A stretch of 27,841 bases of DNA from DASUBN01 sp035691665 (GTDB taxonomy: Bacteria > Pseudomonadota > Gammaproteobacteria > Natronospirales > REEB76), in NCBI GenBank assembly GCA_035691665.1, contig DASSIS010000135.1:1-27841 (forward strand). The letters are read 5' to 3'. Under the pieces are notes generated by a model. The model searched no databases and had not been told where the DNA came from. It saw nothing but the letters and a program-made list of their open reading frames with translations. Below, piece after piece: positions 7,613-14,504 of this stretch; within the stretch, counting starts at the first letter, position 1, and the number at the start of each line of letters is the position of its first letter. Made by a program: the position numbers and the translations under genes.

Positions 7613-7915
7613 TCAGCTCGCCGGCAGCAGCTTATCCACTTCACTGATGTGCGCCAAAGCCAGGGCCTGGGCCGGCAGGTGATGCAGCACGAGCTTGCGG
7701 TGCTCCCGGTGTGCCCAGGCCGCCCACTCCACCAGGAGCGCGAGGCCCGCGCTGTCGGTGGTCTCCACGCCTTGCAGGTCCAGTTCGATGTGCTTCTCAT
7801 CCGCGAACAGGGCGAGACTCGTCTCCAGCGCCTTGCCCGCGGTGTCGAAGCACAGGGGGCCTTGGACGCGGAAGCGCCCTGCACCAGCCGGCTCGAACGT
7901 CACTTCGGGGTGCAT
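7613..7915 (-). CDS. mlaB: MlaB, STAS-domain subunit of the Mla ABC transporter
   Basis: 100 residues, a single STAS domain. MlaB binds the ATPase MlaF in the inner-membrane MlaFEDB complex and is needed for its assembly and activity. The STAS signature is visible as LDLQGVETTDSAGLALL (about 45-61), with Ser55 at the position of the conserved hydroxyl residue. Its ATG shares one base with the mlaC stop (TGATG), so translation is probably coupled. It is the last gene of mlaFEDCB, as in E. coli. Confidence 0.9.
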   Translation of the reverse strand: MHPEVTFEPAGAGRFRVQGPLCFDTAGKALETSLALFADEKHIELDLQGVETTDSAGLALLVEWAAWAHREHRKLVLHHLPAQALALAHISEVDKLLPAS

Positions 7916-8565
7916 CAGCCGCCGCTCTTGGCCGGGGCCTGCACCGCGCCGCTGGCCGACTCGCTGTTGAGGCGCTGGATGAGCTCATCCAAGCCCTTCT
8001 GCTGGATCTCGGGGCCGAACTGGTTGCGGTAGTTGAGCACGTAGGAGATGCCCTCGATGGTCACGTCGAAAGCCTTCCAGCTGCCGGTCTTGTCGCTCAT
8101 CACGTAATCCACTTCCACCGGCGGGCCGTTCTGGCGCATCACCTTGGTGCGCACCCGCGCCTGGCTGGGGTCGGTACCCTGCTGCCAGGGCGAGACCTGC
8201 ACGTCGTTGCCCGAATAGTTGCCCTTCAGCAGCGCATCTGCGTAGCTGTGCACCAGGTACTTGTAGAACGCGTCCTGGAAGCCCTTGCGCTGCGCCTCGC
8301 TGGCGTTGCGCCAGGCCTGGCCTAGCACCAGGCGCGAGGCCATCTCGAAGTCGAAATGCGGCAGCAGGATCTTGCCGACCAGGTCATAGAGTTGCTGCGG
8401 GTCCTTCTGCAGTTCCAGCTTGTTGCTGTTCACGGCCGCGAACAGATCCTTGGCCGTCTGCTGCACGATCTGGTCGGGGCTGCCGCCGGCTGGTGCCGTA
8501 TCCGCGCTGGCCGAGAAGCTCGCGGCGAAGAGGAGCGCGCCGATGAAGAGGGTGTGTCGCATCAT
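7915..8565 (-). CDS. mlaC: MlaC, periplasmic phospholipid shuttle
   Basis: 216 residues (E. coli 211). MlaC ferries phospholipid between MlaA in the outer membrane and MlaFEDB in the inner membrane. A signal peptide covers about 1-21 (SASA before DTAPAG). The Tol-tol-Ttg2 domain follows, with PHFDFEMASRLVLGQAWR (about 69-86) and a C-terminal GISYVLNYRNQF segment, both typical. The first ATG (8565) overlaps the mlaD stop as ATGA; a second ATG directly follows, so the true start may be one codon later. The C-terminal 20 residues are Ser/Ala-rich. Confidence 0.93.
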   Translation of the reverse strand: MMRHTLFIGALLFAASFSASADTAPAGGSPDQIVQQTAKDLFAAVNSNKLELQKDPQQLYDLVGKILLPHFDFEMASRLVLGQAWRNASEAQRKGFQDAFYKYLVHSYADALLKGNYSGNDVQVSPWQQGTDPSQARVRTKVMRQNGPPVEVDYVMSDKTGSWKAFDVTIEGISYVLNYRNQFGPEIQQKGLDELIQRLNSESASGAVQAPAKSGG

Positions 8566-9041
8566 TTTCCACCTGAGGAAGAAGAGGGCTTGGTGCTGTT
8601 GGACAAGAACTGCCCGATGAGGTTCTCCAATACCAACGCAGGCTGCGTGTATTGGATGACACTGCCGTTCTTGAGGTAGGTCTCGGATCCACCCGGGCTC
8701 AAGCCGACATATTGCTCGCCCAAGAGGCCCGAGGTCAGTATGCTGGCCGTAGTGTCGTCCGGGATCTGGTCGAAACGGCCGCTCATCTGCAGGGTGACGA
8801 TGGCGTTGAAGGTCTTGGGGTCCAGCGTGATCTTGGTCACGCGCCCCACCTCGACGCCGGCCAGGGTCACCTGGGCGCGCTCCTTCAGGCCGCCGATGTT
8901 GCTGAAGCTCGCGGTCACCGCGTAGCCCGCCTCACCGTAGGACTTGATGTTGGTGGCGCTGGTGGCGATCACGTAGAGCGCGGCGAAACCCAGGATGATG
9001 AAGAATCCCGTGACGATCTCGATGGTACGCGTCTGTTTCAT
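8562..9041 (-). CDS. mlaD: MlaD, MCE-domain substrate-binding subunit
   Basis: 159 residues. MlaD forms a hexameric ring anchored in the inner membrane that takes phospholipids in the periplasm. One transmembrane helix (about 9-28) follows a short cytoplasmic start. The MCE domain spans about 38-117 with characteristic GGLKERAQVTLAGVEVGRV and LLGEQYVGLSPGG. The C-terminal tail is Ser-rich and hydrophilic. It sits 11 bases after mlaE and overlaps mlaC by four bases (ATGA). Confidence 0.95.
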   Translation of the reverse strand: MKQTRTIEIVTGFFIILGFAALYVIATSATNIKSYGEAGYAVTASFSNIGGLKERAQVTLAGVEVGRVTKITLDPKTFNAIVTLQMSGRFDQIPDDTTASILTSGLLGEQYVGLSPGGSETYLKNGSVIQYTQPALVLENLIGQFLSNSTKPSSSSGGK

Positions 9042-9052
9042 GGTTCGGATCC

Positions 9053-9823
9053 TCAGAACATGAATGCGGTTAACAGGTAATCCAGCGCCAGCACCGCCAG
9101 CGCGCTATTGACCACGGTGCGCGTGGTGGCGCGGCTCACGCCCTCCGCCGTCGGCTGGGCGTAGAAGCCCTCGAACACGGCGATCAGCGTGCAGGCGATG
9201 CCGAATACGACGCTCTTGATGACGCCGCTGCGGAAGTCGTCGTGCAGGTCCACGTTGGCATGGATCTGGGACCAGAAGGAGGCGATGTCCACGTGCATGA
9301 GCTTCACACCCACGAGGTAACCGCCGAGCACGCCCACGGCGTTGAAGATGCCCACCAGGAGCGGCATGGAGATCACGCCGGCCAGGAAGCGCGGCACCAC
9401 CACGCGGCGGATGGGATCCACCGCCATCATCTCCATGCCGGCGAGCTGCTCGGTGGCGCGCATCAGGCCGATCTCGGAGGTGAGCGCGGTACCGGCGCGG
9501 CCGGCGAACAAGAGCGCCGTGACCACCGGCCCCAGCTCACGCAGCAGCGACAGGGCCACCAGGGTGCCGAGCGCGGAGGTGGCGGCGAACTTCGAGAGGG
9601 TGTTGTAGCCCTGCAGCGCCAGCACCATGCCCACGAACAGGCCCGAGACCATGATGAGCACCAGCGACATGGCGCCGACGTTGAAGACCTGCTGGAAGAT
9701 CAGCCCCGGACGCGCCAGGGCCAGGGGCGTCGCGCGCAGCAGCTTCATGAGGAACAGCCCGGAGGCGCCCAGCATCTGCAGGAAGCCGAGCAGGATGTAA
9801 TAGGCTTCGCGCAGCAGCTTCAT
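9053..9823 (-). CDS. mlaE: MlaE, permease of the phospholipid ABC transporter
   Basis: 256 residues, inner-membrane permease of MlaFEDB. There are several long hydrophobic segments (about 45-70, 85-110, 145-170, 200-225 and 235-254). The family motif ELGPVVTALLFAGRAGTALT runs directly into SEIGLMRATEQ (about 95-125). The start overlaps the mlaF stop as ATGA. Length and motifs match MlaE/YrbE. Confidence 0.95.
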   Translation of the reverse strand: MKLLREAYYILLGFLQMLGASGLFLMKLLRATPLALARPGLIFQQVFNVGAMSLVLIMVSGLFVGMVLALQGYNTLSKFAATSALGTLVALSLLRELGPVVTALLFAGRAGTALTSEIGLMRATEQLAGMEMMAVDPIRRVVVPRFLAGVISMPLLVGIFNAVGVLGGYLVGVKLMHVDIASFWSQIHANVDLHDDFRSGVIKSVVFGIACTLIAVFEGFYAQPTAEGVSRATTRTVVNSALAVLALDYLLTAFMF

Positions 9824-10650
9824 CCGGCGCTCTCTTTCCCGAGGAGTTGGGCGGCGAGGTCCGGCGCCGGGTAGTGGAACGGCACCGGGCCGTCCGCGAG
9901 ACCCTTCATGAACTGGTGCACCCAGGCCGACTTGTTCTGCTCCAGCTCCTCAGGCGTGCCATAGGCCACCACCTTGCCCTCGGAGATGAGGTAGCTCTGG
10001 TCCGAGACCGAGCTCACCTCCGCCACGTCGTGGGACACGATGATGCTGGTGAGCCCCAGGCTGTCGTTGAGCTGGCGGATGAGGCGCAGGATCACGCCCA
10101 TGGAGATGGGGTCGAGGCCCGTGAAGGGCTCGTCGTAGAAGATGATCTTGGGGTCCATGGCGATGGTGCGTGCCAGGGCCACGCGGCGCGCCATGCCGCC
10201 GGACAGTTCCGTGGGCATGAGGCCGGCCGCGCCCCGCAGGCCCACGGCCTGCAGCTTCATGAGCACGATGTGGCGGATCAGGCTCTCGGGCAAGCGCGTA
10301 TGCTCGCGCAGCGGGAAGGCCACGTTCTCGTAGACGCTGTAGTCGGTGAACAGGGCGCCGTTCTGGAACAGGAAGCCCATCTCCCGGCGCAGCTCGTAGA
10401 GCGCGTCGATCGAGAGCCGGGGCACGTTCTTGCCGTCCACCAGCACCCGACCCCGGTCGGGGAGCACCTGGCCGGTCATGATGCGCAGCAGCGTGGTCTT
10501 GCCGGTGCCCGAGGGCCCCATGATGGCGGTGACCTTGCCGCGGGGGATGTTGATGTTGAGGCCATCGAAGATGCGCTTCTCGCCCTGACGGTAGCGGAGG
10601 CCGCTGATCTCGATGACGTTCTCGGACGCGCTGTCGCTTGCGTGTGCCAT
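9820..10650 (-). CDS. mlaF: MlaF, ATPase of the phospholipid ABC transporter
   Basis: 276 residues from the ATG at 10650. Cytoplasmic ABC ATPase that powers MlaFEDB. Walker A is GPSGTGKT (45-52), Q-loop FLFQNGALF (about 93-101), signature LSGGM (149-153), Walker B IIFYDEPFTGLDP (169-181), H-loop VSHD. An in-frame TTG 33 bases upstream is possible, but the ATG with CAGGCAAAG upstream fits family length better. First gene of mlaFEDCB; a promoter with an overlapping inverted repeat lies 40-90 bases upstream. Confidence 0.95.
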   Translation of the reverse strand: MAHASDSASENVIEISGLRYRQGEKRIFDGLNINIPRGKVTAIMGPSGTGKTTLLRIMTGQVLPDRGRVLVDGKNVPRLSIDALYELRREMGFLFQNGALFTDYSVYENVAFPLREHTRLPESLIRHIVLMKLQAVGLRGAAGLMPTELSGGMARRVALARTIAMDPKIIFYDEPFTGLDPISMGVILRLIRQLNDSLGLTSIIVSHDVAEVSSVSDQSYLISEGKVVAYGTPEELEQNKSAWVHQFMKGLADGPVPFHYPAPDLAAQLLGKESAG

Positions 10651-10690
10651 GGCTTTGCCTGCCGGAACCCCTGAAAAATCCAAAACAAAT

Positions 10691-10711
10691 TAGACTGGAC
10701 GGTCCAGTCTA
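10691..10711. promoter_or_regulatory. Probable repressor operator at the mla promoter
   Basis: A perfect inverted repeat: tagactggac (10691-10700), one central base, gtccagtcta (10702-10711). It begins at the last-read edge of the predicted -10 and covers the expected start of transcription, a classic repressor position. The size and AGAC...GTCT ends resemble TetR-family operators (inference). No TetR-type gene is in the window. Confidence 0.65.
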
Positions 10712-10739
10712 TTTTCTGCCATCCCTGTCGAGACGTCAA
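10711..10739 (-). promoter_or_regulatory. Predicted sigma-70 promoter of mlaFEDCB
   Basis: On the minus strand TTGACG (plus 10734-10739), exactly 17 bases, then GAAAAT (plus 10711-10716). Five of six and four of six consensus bases match. Expected start near 10704, about 53 bases before the mlaF ATG. Confidence 0.6.
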
Positions 10740-10753
10740 CGTATTGTGAGGCC

Positions 10754-10789
10754 AAATCAGCCATTTAACCCCATGAAATGGCTGGATTT
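10754..10789. repeat. Imperfect inverted repeat between fba and the mla promoter
   Basis: Left arm 10754-10766 (aaatcagccattt) pairs with the right arm 10776-10789 (aaatggctggattt) with one bulged base and a nine-base loop. It lies about 15 bases upstream of the mla -35 and about 90 bases after the fba stop. It could be a weak fba terminator (no T-run) or a binding site for a mla regulator. Confidence 0.5.
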
Positions 10790-10876
10790 AACCATACGTC
10801 ACTCTGCCAGACCCGGGAGCCTCCAGGAATCCGGCCGGATAGCCGTGAGCTAGGGCCTAAAACCGCCTATAGCGCG

Positions 10877-11896
10877 TCAGGCCGCCTTCTCCATCTGGGC
10901 CGTATACGTGGCGGCACTGGCGGCGCTGTTGCATTGAGCGCGGTGGTAGAAGGCCTTCTGACCCGCGCCGACGTTGGCGTCCTTGCCTCCCCAGGCAGCC
11001 AGGGAAGCGGCCTGCAGGGCGCGGCCGTAGGAATAGCTGAGCTTCCAGGGCATGGCACCCATGGCGTTCATGGCGTTGAGATGGGCGGTGGCCGCCACTT
11101 CGCTCTGGCCACCGGAAAGGAACACGATGCCCGGCACCGCCGAGGGCACGCAACGCTTCAGCACCTTCACCGTCTCCCGGGCCACCTCCTCCACGGAGGC
11201 CTGCTTCGGGGACTTCATGCCGGCGATCACCATGTTGGGTTTGAGCAGGATGCCTTCCAGGGCCACGTGCTGGGCATTGAGCTCGTGGAACACGGTCTCA
11301 AGCACTTCCGTGGTCACGGCTTCGCAGCGGGCGATGTCGTGGGCACCGTCCATGAGCACTTCCGGCTCCACGATGGGGACGATCCCCTGTTCCTGGCACA
11401 GGGCCGCATAACGGGCCAGGGCCTGGGCGTTCACCCGGATGCAGTAGGCGCTGGGGATACCGGCACCGATGTCGATGACACCGCGCCACTTGGCGAAGCG
11501 GGCGCCCAGCTTGTGGTATTCCTGCAGGCGCTCGCGCAGGCCGTCCAGGCCCTCGGTCACGAGCTCACCCTCGGCACCGGCCAGGGCCTTGGCACCCTTG
11601 TCCACCTTGATGCCCGGGACCATGTCCTGCTGGGCCTGGAGTTCCGCGAAGGGTACGCCGGACTTGGTCTTCTGGCGGATGGTCTCGTCGTACATGATCA
11701 CGCCGCTGATGAACTTGCCGACGCCTGGGGCTGTGAACAGCATCTCGCGGTAGGCGCGGCGGTGCTCTTCGGTGTTCTCGAGGCCGATGCTTTTGAAGCG
11801 TTTCTCGATGGTGCCGGTGCTCTCATCGGCCGCCAGGATGCCCCGATGGTTGGCCACGATCTTGTGGGCGATGCGTTCCAGTTCCTGCAGGTTCAT
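10877..11896 (-). CDS. Class I fructose-bisphosphate aldolase
   Basis: 339 residues, Schiff-base (metal-independent) aldolase that splits fructose 1,6-bisphosphate in glycolysis and runs in reverse in gluconeogenesis. Visible features: ILAADESTGTIEKRF (20-34), VPIVEPEVLMDG (173-184), the Schiff-base Lys219 in LLKPNMV, and the phosphate-binding FLSGGQSE. This is the eukaryote-like class I type, found in only some gammaproteobacteria (for example Xanthomonadaceae), whereas E. coli relies chiefly on the class II enzyme. The ATG at 11896 has AGAGGT upstream. It appears monocistronic, with its own extended -10 promoter just after the tRNA-Lys gene. Confidence 0.95.
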   Translation of the reverse strand: MNLQELERIAHKIVANHRGILAADESTGTIEKRFKSIGLENTEEHRRAYREMLFTAPGVGKFISGVIMYDETIRQKTKSGVPFAELQAQQDMVPGIKVDKGAKALAGAEGELVTEGLDGLRERLQEYHKLGARFAKWRGVIDIGAGIPSAYCIRVNAQALARYAALCQEQGIVPIVEPEVLMDGAHDIARCEAVTTEVLETVFHELNAQHVALEGILLKPNMVIAGMKSPKQASVEEVARETVKVLKRCVPSAVPGIVFLSGGQSEVAATAHLNAMNAMGAMPWKLSYSYGRALQAASLAAWGGKDANVGAGQKAFYHRAQCNSAASAATYTAQMEKAA

Positions 11897-11971
11897 GGAC
11901 GGTTGACCTCTTGGCTGAATCCCGTGACGCGATCCGCGCCCCCAAGGCGCAGATTCCCCAAAAAACGGCGT

Positions 11972-11980
11972 ATTTTACCA
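11972..11980 (-). promoter_or_regulatory. Candidate extended -10 promoter for the aldolase gene
   Basis: On the minus strand TGG-TAAAAT, an extended -10 with five of six -10 bases. The start would be near 11965, giving a leader of about 70 bases. No clear -35. Confidence 0.45.
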
Positions 11981-12014
11981 GAGGCGCGCCCCGCCGCATG
12001 GGGCGAGCGTGAGA

Positions 12015-12090
12015 TGGTGGGCCGTGACAGATTCGAACTGTCGACCAACTGGTTAAAAGCCAGCTGCTCTACCGACTGAGCTAACGGCCC
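12015..12090 (-). tRNA. tRNA-Lys (anticodon TTT)
   Basis: 76 bases. A perfect 7-bp acceptor stem (GGGCCGT/ACGGCCC), D-arm TTAGCTCAGTCGGTAGAGC, anticodon loop CTTTTAA in a CTGG/CCAG stem (anticodon at plus 12055-12057), T-arm with GTTCGAATC, and an encoded CCA end. It reads AAA/AAG. It follows queC in the same orientation, as in Pseudomonas, where the corresponding tRNA-Lys is an attachment site for integrative elements. No convincing own promoter is visible in the preceding 120 bases, so it may be cut from a longer transcript. Confidence 0.97.
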
Positions 12091-12198
12091 TCTTAACTGT
12101 CTCTGTAATGCCTTCCCTGGGTACATTGGCTCTGGCGTCCCTGCCGCATAAGCTGTTTTCTTGCCTCTCCCAGCCCCGCCATCCATGGCGGATCGTTC

Positions 12199-12233
12199 GC
12201 CTGAAAATCGCTCCCGTGGAGCGATTTTCAGGC
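12199..12233. repeat. 35-base near-perfect palindrome upstream of tRNA-Lys
   Basis: Two 16-base arms (12199-12214 and 12218-12233, beginning gcctgaaaatcg) are exact reverse complements with only a three-base loop (cgt). It lies between queC and tRNA-Lys. No T-run follows on either strand, so it is not a canonical terminator. The role is unknown: possible RNA-processing hairpin, REP-like element or protein site. Confidence 0.7.
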
Positions 12234-12343
12234 TCACCCCTGTATCAAATCCGCCTTCTTACCTACCCCAAACCCCCGTCGGGAAAGGATATTTTACTTA
12301 AAGGCGGCGCATCATAGCGGATGCAGGGGCGATTAGACACCCT

Positions 12344-13012
12344 TCAGCGGTAGCGGGTGGGGTCCGGGACGCCCGCGTCCTGGAAGCCCTGGCGGCGCAG
12401 CCGGCAACTGTCACAGACCCCGCAGGCCTGGCCCGCCGCATCGGCCGTATAGCAGGACACCGTGAGGCCGTAGTCCACCTTGAGTCCGGTGCCGAGCCGG
12501 ATGATCTCGGCCTTGGAGAGCGCACCCAAGGGGGCCTGGATGCGGAGCTTGTGCCCTTCCACTCCCGCCTTGGTGCCGAGGTTCGCCACCCGCTCGAAGG
12601 CCGCCACGAACTCAGGCCGGCAATCCGGATACCCCGAGTAATCCACTGCGTTCACGCCGATGAAGATGTCGCGGGCACCCAGCACCTCGGCCCAGCCCAC
12701 CGCCACCGCCAGGAACACGGTGTTGCGCGCCGGGACATAGGTCGCGGGTATACCCGCGACGGGATGCATGGGCACGGGGATAGAGGGATCCGTCAAGGCC
12801 GAACCGCCGATGGCGGAGAGATCCAGGTTCACGGTCTTGTGTTCGACGGCGCCGAGTGCCGCAGCCACCCGCTCTGCGGCCTTGAGCTCCACCGCGTGGC
12901 GTTGGCCATAGGCGAAGCTCAGGGCGTAGCAACTGAAGCCATCACGCCGCGCGGCGGCGAGGGTGGTGGCGGAATCGAGCCCGCCGGAGAGGAGTACGAC
13001 CGCTTTCTTCAT
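12344..13012 (-). CDS. queC: 7-cyano-7-deazaguanine (preQ0) synthase QueC
   Basis: 222 residues. QueC converts 7-carboxy-7-deazaguanine to preQ0 with ATP and ammonia, for queuosine in tRNA. The PP-loop SGGLDS is at 9-14, the conserved YVPARNTVFL at 92-101, NAVDYSGYPDCRPEF at 121-135. Zinc ligands are Cys187, Cys197, Cys200 and Cys203, in the usual C-x9-C-x2-C-x2-C form. It lies 34 bases after queE, the previous enzyme in the pathway, and the que pair ends the tol-pal cluster as in Pseudomonas. Confidence 0.96.
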   Translation of the reverse strand: MKKAVVLLSGGLDSATTLAAARRDGFSCYALSFAYGQRHAVELKAAERVAAALGAVEHKTVNLDLSAIGGSALTDPSIPVPMHPVAGIPATYVPARNTVFLAVAVGWAEVLGARDIFIGVNAVDYSGYPDCRPEFVAAFERVANLGTKAGVEGHKLRIQAPLGALSKAEIIRLGTGLKVDYGLTVSCYTADAAGQACGVCDSCRLRRQGFQDAGVPDPTRYR

Positions 13013-13046
13013 ACGGACACTATGCCATGGGGCAAAAGATCGGTTT

Positions 13047-13742
13047 TCAGTGCCCGGGGACGTTGCCCCAGAGATATTTGTGTAGCTGCACTTGGAGCCG
13101 TACCGGTAGCTTGTCGGCCAATATCCAATCCGCCAGTTCCCGCGGGTGCAGTTGTTCGTAGCTCGGGGAGAACAAGACCTGGCAACGGATGGCGAGCCTA
13201 TGCTCCGCCACGAGCGCTCGCGACCATTCGTAGTCGGCCCGGTCGCAGATCACGAACTTCACCTGGTCGCTGTGGCGCAGGTCGTCCAGGTTCGCCATGA
13301 GGTTGCGGCCCGATTCGCCCGAACCGGGGGTCTTCAAGTCCATCACCCGCACCACCCGCGGGTCCAGGCCCGCGATGGGCAGGGCGCCGCTGGTCTCGAG
13401 GGAGACCGCGTAGCCGGCGTCGCAGAGACGCTTCAGGAGCTCCACGCAGTTCTTCTGGGCCAGGGGCTCGCCGCCGGTCACGGTCACATGCCGGGCACCA
13501 TGCGCCGCCACCCGCCCCAGCACATCGTCGAATGAGAACCACTCGCCGCCGTGGAAGGCATAGGCGGTGTCGCAATAACCGCAGCGCAGCGGGCAACCGG
13601 TGAGGCGCACGAACACCGTCGGCCAGCCGACACTGTCCGCTTCGCCCTGGATGGAATGGAAGATCTCGGTGATTCGCAGCCGTTCACCGGCCGGCAGATC
13701 GTCGCGCCGTTGCGGCTGGCTGACTGCCCCTGCCCCGCTCAC
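13047..13742 (-). CDS. queE: 7-carboxy-7-deazaguanine synthase QueE (radical SAM)
   Basis: 231 residues. QueE rearranges 6-carboxytetrahydropterin to 7-carboxy-7-deazaguanine using a 4Fe-4S cluster and S-adenosylmethionine. The cluster motif is C-x3-C-x2-C at Cys50, Cys54, Cys57 (CPLRCGYCDT). Upstream is the substrate-binding FHSIQGEADSVGWPTVFVRLTGC and downstream VTVTGGEPLAQ. The start is read as GTG at 13742, six bases after the cpoB stop with GAGGG upstream; family similarity begins only near residue 22 (LRITEIFHS), so a later start is possible. Confidence 0.94.
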   Translation of the reverse strand: MSGAGAVSQPQRRDDLPAGERLRITEIFHSIQGEADSVGWPTVFVRLTGCPLRCGYCDTAYAFHGGEWFSFDDVLGRVAAHGARHVTVTGGEPLAQKNCVELLKRLCDAGYAVSLETSGALPIAGLDPRVVRVMDLKTPGSGESGRNLMANLDDLRHSDQVKFVICDRADYEWSRALVAEHRLAIRCQVLFSPSYEQLHPRELADWILADKLPVRLQVQLHKYLWGNVPGH

Positions 13743-13748
13743 CTGCCC

Positions 13749-14504
13749 TCAGTGCCCCTCGTCCTGCATGCGCTGCAGGCGCTGAGTAGCGAGCGACGCG
13801 GCGCTGGAGTTGGGGTAGTTCTGTACCACACTGTTGAGCGTCTGGCGCGCGCTCTTCCACTGCTGCTGCTCGTACTGGCAGTAGCCCACCTTGAGCAGCG
13901 CATCCGACACCTTCGAGGAGGTCGGGTAATCCTTCACGACCTTCTTGAAGGTGGCGAGCGCGGTGTCGAAGTCGCTCATCTGGTAATAGGCTTCACCGGT
14001 CCAGAACACGGCGTTCGGCACCAGCGGACTGTCCGGGTATTGCTTGAGGAAAGACTTGAAACCCTTGATGGCGTCGCTGAAGCGACCGTCCTTCAACTGG
14101 TTGAAGCTCTTCTGGTAAGCGCCCTCGTCGGCGCCGTTGCCCACCGGCGCCGCCTGCACCGGCGCGGCGCTCGCCGGAGCGGGCGCAGCGGAGAGGCCCA
14201 TCTCGAGCTTCTGCAGGCGCTTGTCCAGGTCCTGATACAGGTCGCGCTGCTGCTTCTTGTCCAGGTCCTGGTTGTGCTCCAGCACTTCCACGTCGCCGCG
14301 CAGCTTCTCGAGCTGGTCCTGAAGGCCGTCGATGCGCTGCGACATGCCCTGCAAGCTCTGGTTCTTGAAGACCTGCTCCAGCTGGTCCACCTTCGCTTCC
14401 AGCTCGCGCTGGCGCACCGCGTAGGGGTCGTCGTCACGGACCTGGCACCCTGCGAGCAGGGTGCCAAGTCCGGCGACGATGAGGAGTGTGCGCAGCGTGC
14501 TCAT
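13749..14504 (-). CDS. cpoB: Cell-division coordinator CpoB (YbgF), with a lipobox
   Basis: 251 residues. CpoB links peptidoglycan synthesis by PBP1B with Tol-driven outer-membrane constriction. An N-terminal coiled coil (about 30-105, Gln/Leu/Asp-rich) is joined by an Ala/Pro linker (about 106-125) to TPR repeats (about 130-250; for example YQKSFNQLKDGRFSDAIKGF). The signal ends in LLAGC with Cys20 and Gln at +2, a good lipobox; E. coli CpoB is a soluble periplasmic protein, so this version is probably membrane-anchored (inference). The start overlaps the pal stop by ATGA. Confidence 0.93.
   Translation of the reverse strand: MSTLRTLLIVAGLGTLLAGCQVRDDDPYAVRQRELEAKVDQLEQVFKNQSLQGMSQRIDGLQDQLEKLRGDVEVLEHNQDLDKKQQRDLYQDLDKRLQKLEMGLSAAPAPASAAPVQAAPVGNGADEGAYQKSFNQLKDGRFSDAIKGFKSFLKQYPDSPLVPNAVFWTGEAYYQMSDFDTALATFKKVVKDYPTSSKVSDALLKVGYCQYEQQQWKSARQTLNSVVQNYPNSSAASLATQRLQRMQDEGH

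Noticed and set aside
11893..12237. Minus-strand open frame of 114 codons spanning the tRNA-Lys and the 12199-12233 hairpin.
   Set aside because: It is read straight through an intact tRNA gene and a perfect palindrome, a well-known source of spurious proteins; it has no family similarity or ribosome-binding site.
12015..13742. Possible functional link between the queuosine genes and the adjacent tRNA-Lys.
   Set aside because: Queuosine modifies tRNAs with GUN anticodons (Tyr, His, Asn, Asp), not the UUU of tRNA-Lys; adjacency is inherited gene order.
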